Positions 63,873 to 64,000 of a DNA stretch of 64,000 nt are shown one piece after another. The position numbers were made by a program, and so were the translations under genes. Source of the DNA: Paulinella micropora (Eukaryota > Cercozoa > Imbricatea > Euglyphida); NCBI GenBank assembly GCA_009731375.1, contig BJOX01000074.1:173970-237969 (forward strand), in the 5' to 3' direction. The first letter of the stretch is position 1. Every line of letters starts with the position of its first letter. The notes below the pieces were generated by a model. It saw only the letters and a program-made list of their open reading frames with translations. It was not told the DNA's origin and did not search any database.

Positions 63873-64000
63873 AGATAGCAGTTTTATTTCTTTTGTCTGT
63901 CTATATGTCATAAATAGGTAGACATGAATGCCCAGATCAGGAAAAATGGAAAAACTTAAAACCACACACCGCAAAAAACAGAAAAGGAAATAGAAACAGA
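63873..64000 (-). repeat. Right terminal inverted repeat of element 1 (inner part)
   Basis: Complement of 21868-22013 with small indels; cut by the window end. About 250 bp of it should follow outside the window, then CAGGTC if the target duplication is intact. Confidence 0.85.

Larger units (their letters stand above)
21621..64000 (+). mobile_element. Polinton/Maverick-like element 1 (old, runs off window)
   Basis: The left terminus begins AGTAGTATAGGGGGCCACTT at 21621. Its inverted repeat partner is seen at 63873-64000, so the right end should lie about 250 bp beyond the window. Excluding the nested element 2 (41599-63503) the element is about 20.7 kb. It carries integrase, fibre, ATPase, protease, penton, capsid and polymerase B genes, almost all with frameshifts or stops. 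The six bases before the left end are CAGGTC, the predicted target duplication. Element 1 is older than element 2, which sits inside it. Confidence 0.85.

Overview
This is nuclear DNA of a eukaryote. A host gene is split by a GT-AG intron (a PEX13-like peroxin), there are LTR-type repeats and long microsatellites, and two large virus-like transposons of the Polinton/Maverick class are present. The host species cannot be named from the sequence. The assembly is imperfect: there are runs of N at 2013-2642, 18766-18791 and 35363-35613, and five 10-N joins between 56652 and 63278.

Layout. 1-10.5 kb: remnants of an LTR-retroelement family (four plus-strand and two divergent minus-strand LTR-like repeats) with broken Gag-like or unknown reading frames, plus a tRNA-like sequence beside a (TAA)n tract. 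10.5-12.8 kb: purine-rich microsatellites, then a two-exon PEX13-like gene on the minus strand. 13.0-18.5 kb: a small gene with a NUMOD1-like DNA-binding motif, apparently split by a 5.3-kb intron made almost wholly of TATG/CATA repeats. 18.5-21.6 kb: AT-rich and CT-rich noncoding DNA, a roughly 420-bp foldback repeat and a duplicated exon-like segment.

21,621 to the window end: an old, heavily mutated Polinton-like element (element 1). Its left terminal inverted repeat is at 21621-22013 and the inner part of its right repeat is at 63873-64000. A second, much better preserved element (element 2, 41599-63503) sits inside it. Element 2 has about 98-bp inverted repeats and a 6-bp target duplication, TATTTC, and it interrupts a GIY-YIG nuclease gene of element 1; removing element 2 and one TATTTC restores that frame exactly.

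Both elements carry the same virion and replication module in nearly the same order: retroviral-type integrase, a charged protein, an S74-chaperone fibre, a small membrane protein, a Cys-rich secreted protein on the opposite strand, a 120-residue conserved protein, packaging ATPase, a small basic GG-motif protein, an adenain-like protease fused to a long basic/coiled-coil N-terminus, a penton-like protein, the major capsid protein, a further virion protein, an ExoX-C-like protein and protein-primed DNA polymerase B. Element 2 adds a lipase, a spliced gene with two tiny introns and a coiled-coil protein. Together they could excise or copy, replicate, package and assemble a tailless icosahedral particle.

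The most novel signal is the set of short palindromic modules at nearly every gene boundary. Each element uses different module families. Some modules sit directly against start codons, others overlap or follow stop codons, and several lie inside coding sequence (integrase, polymerase, ExoX-C-like gene), as if the modules move or are used as transcription signals.
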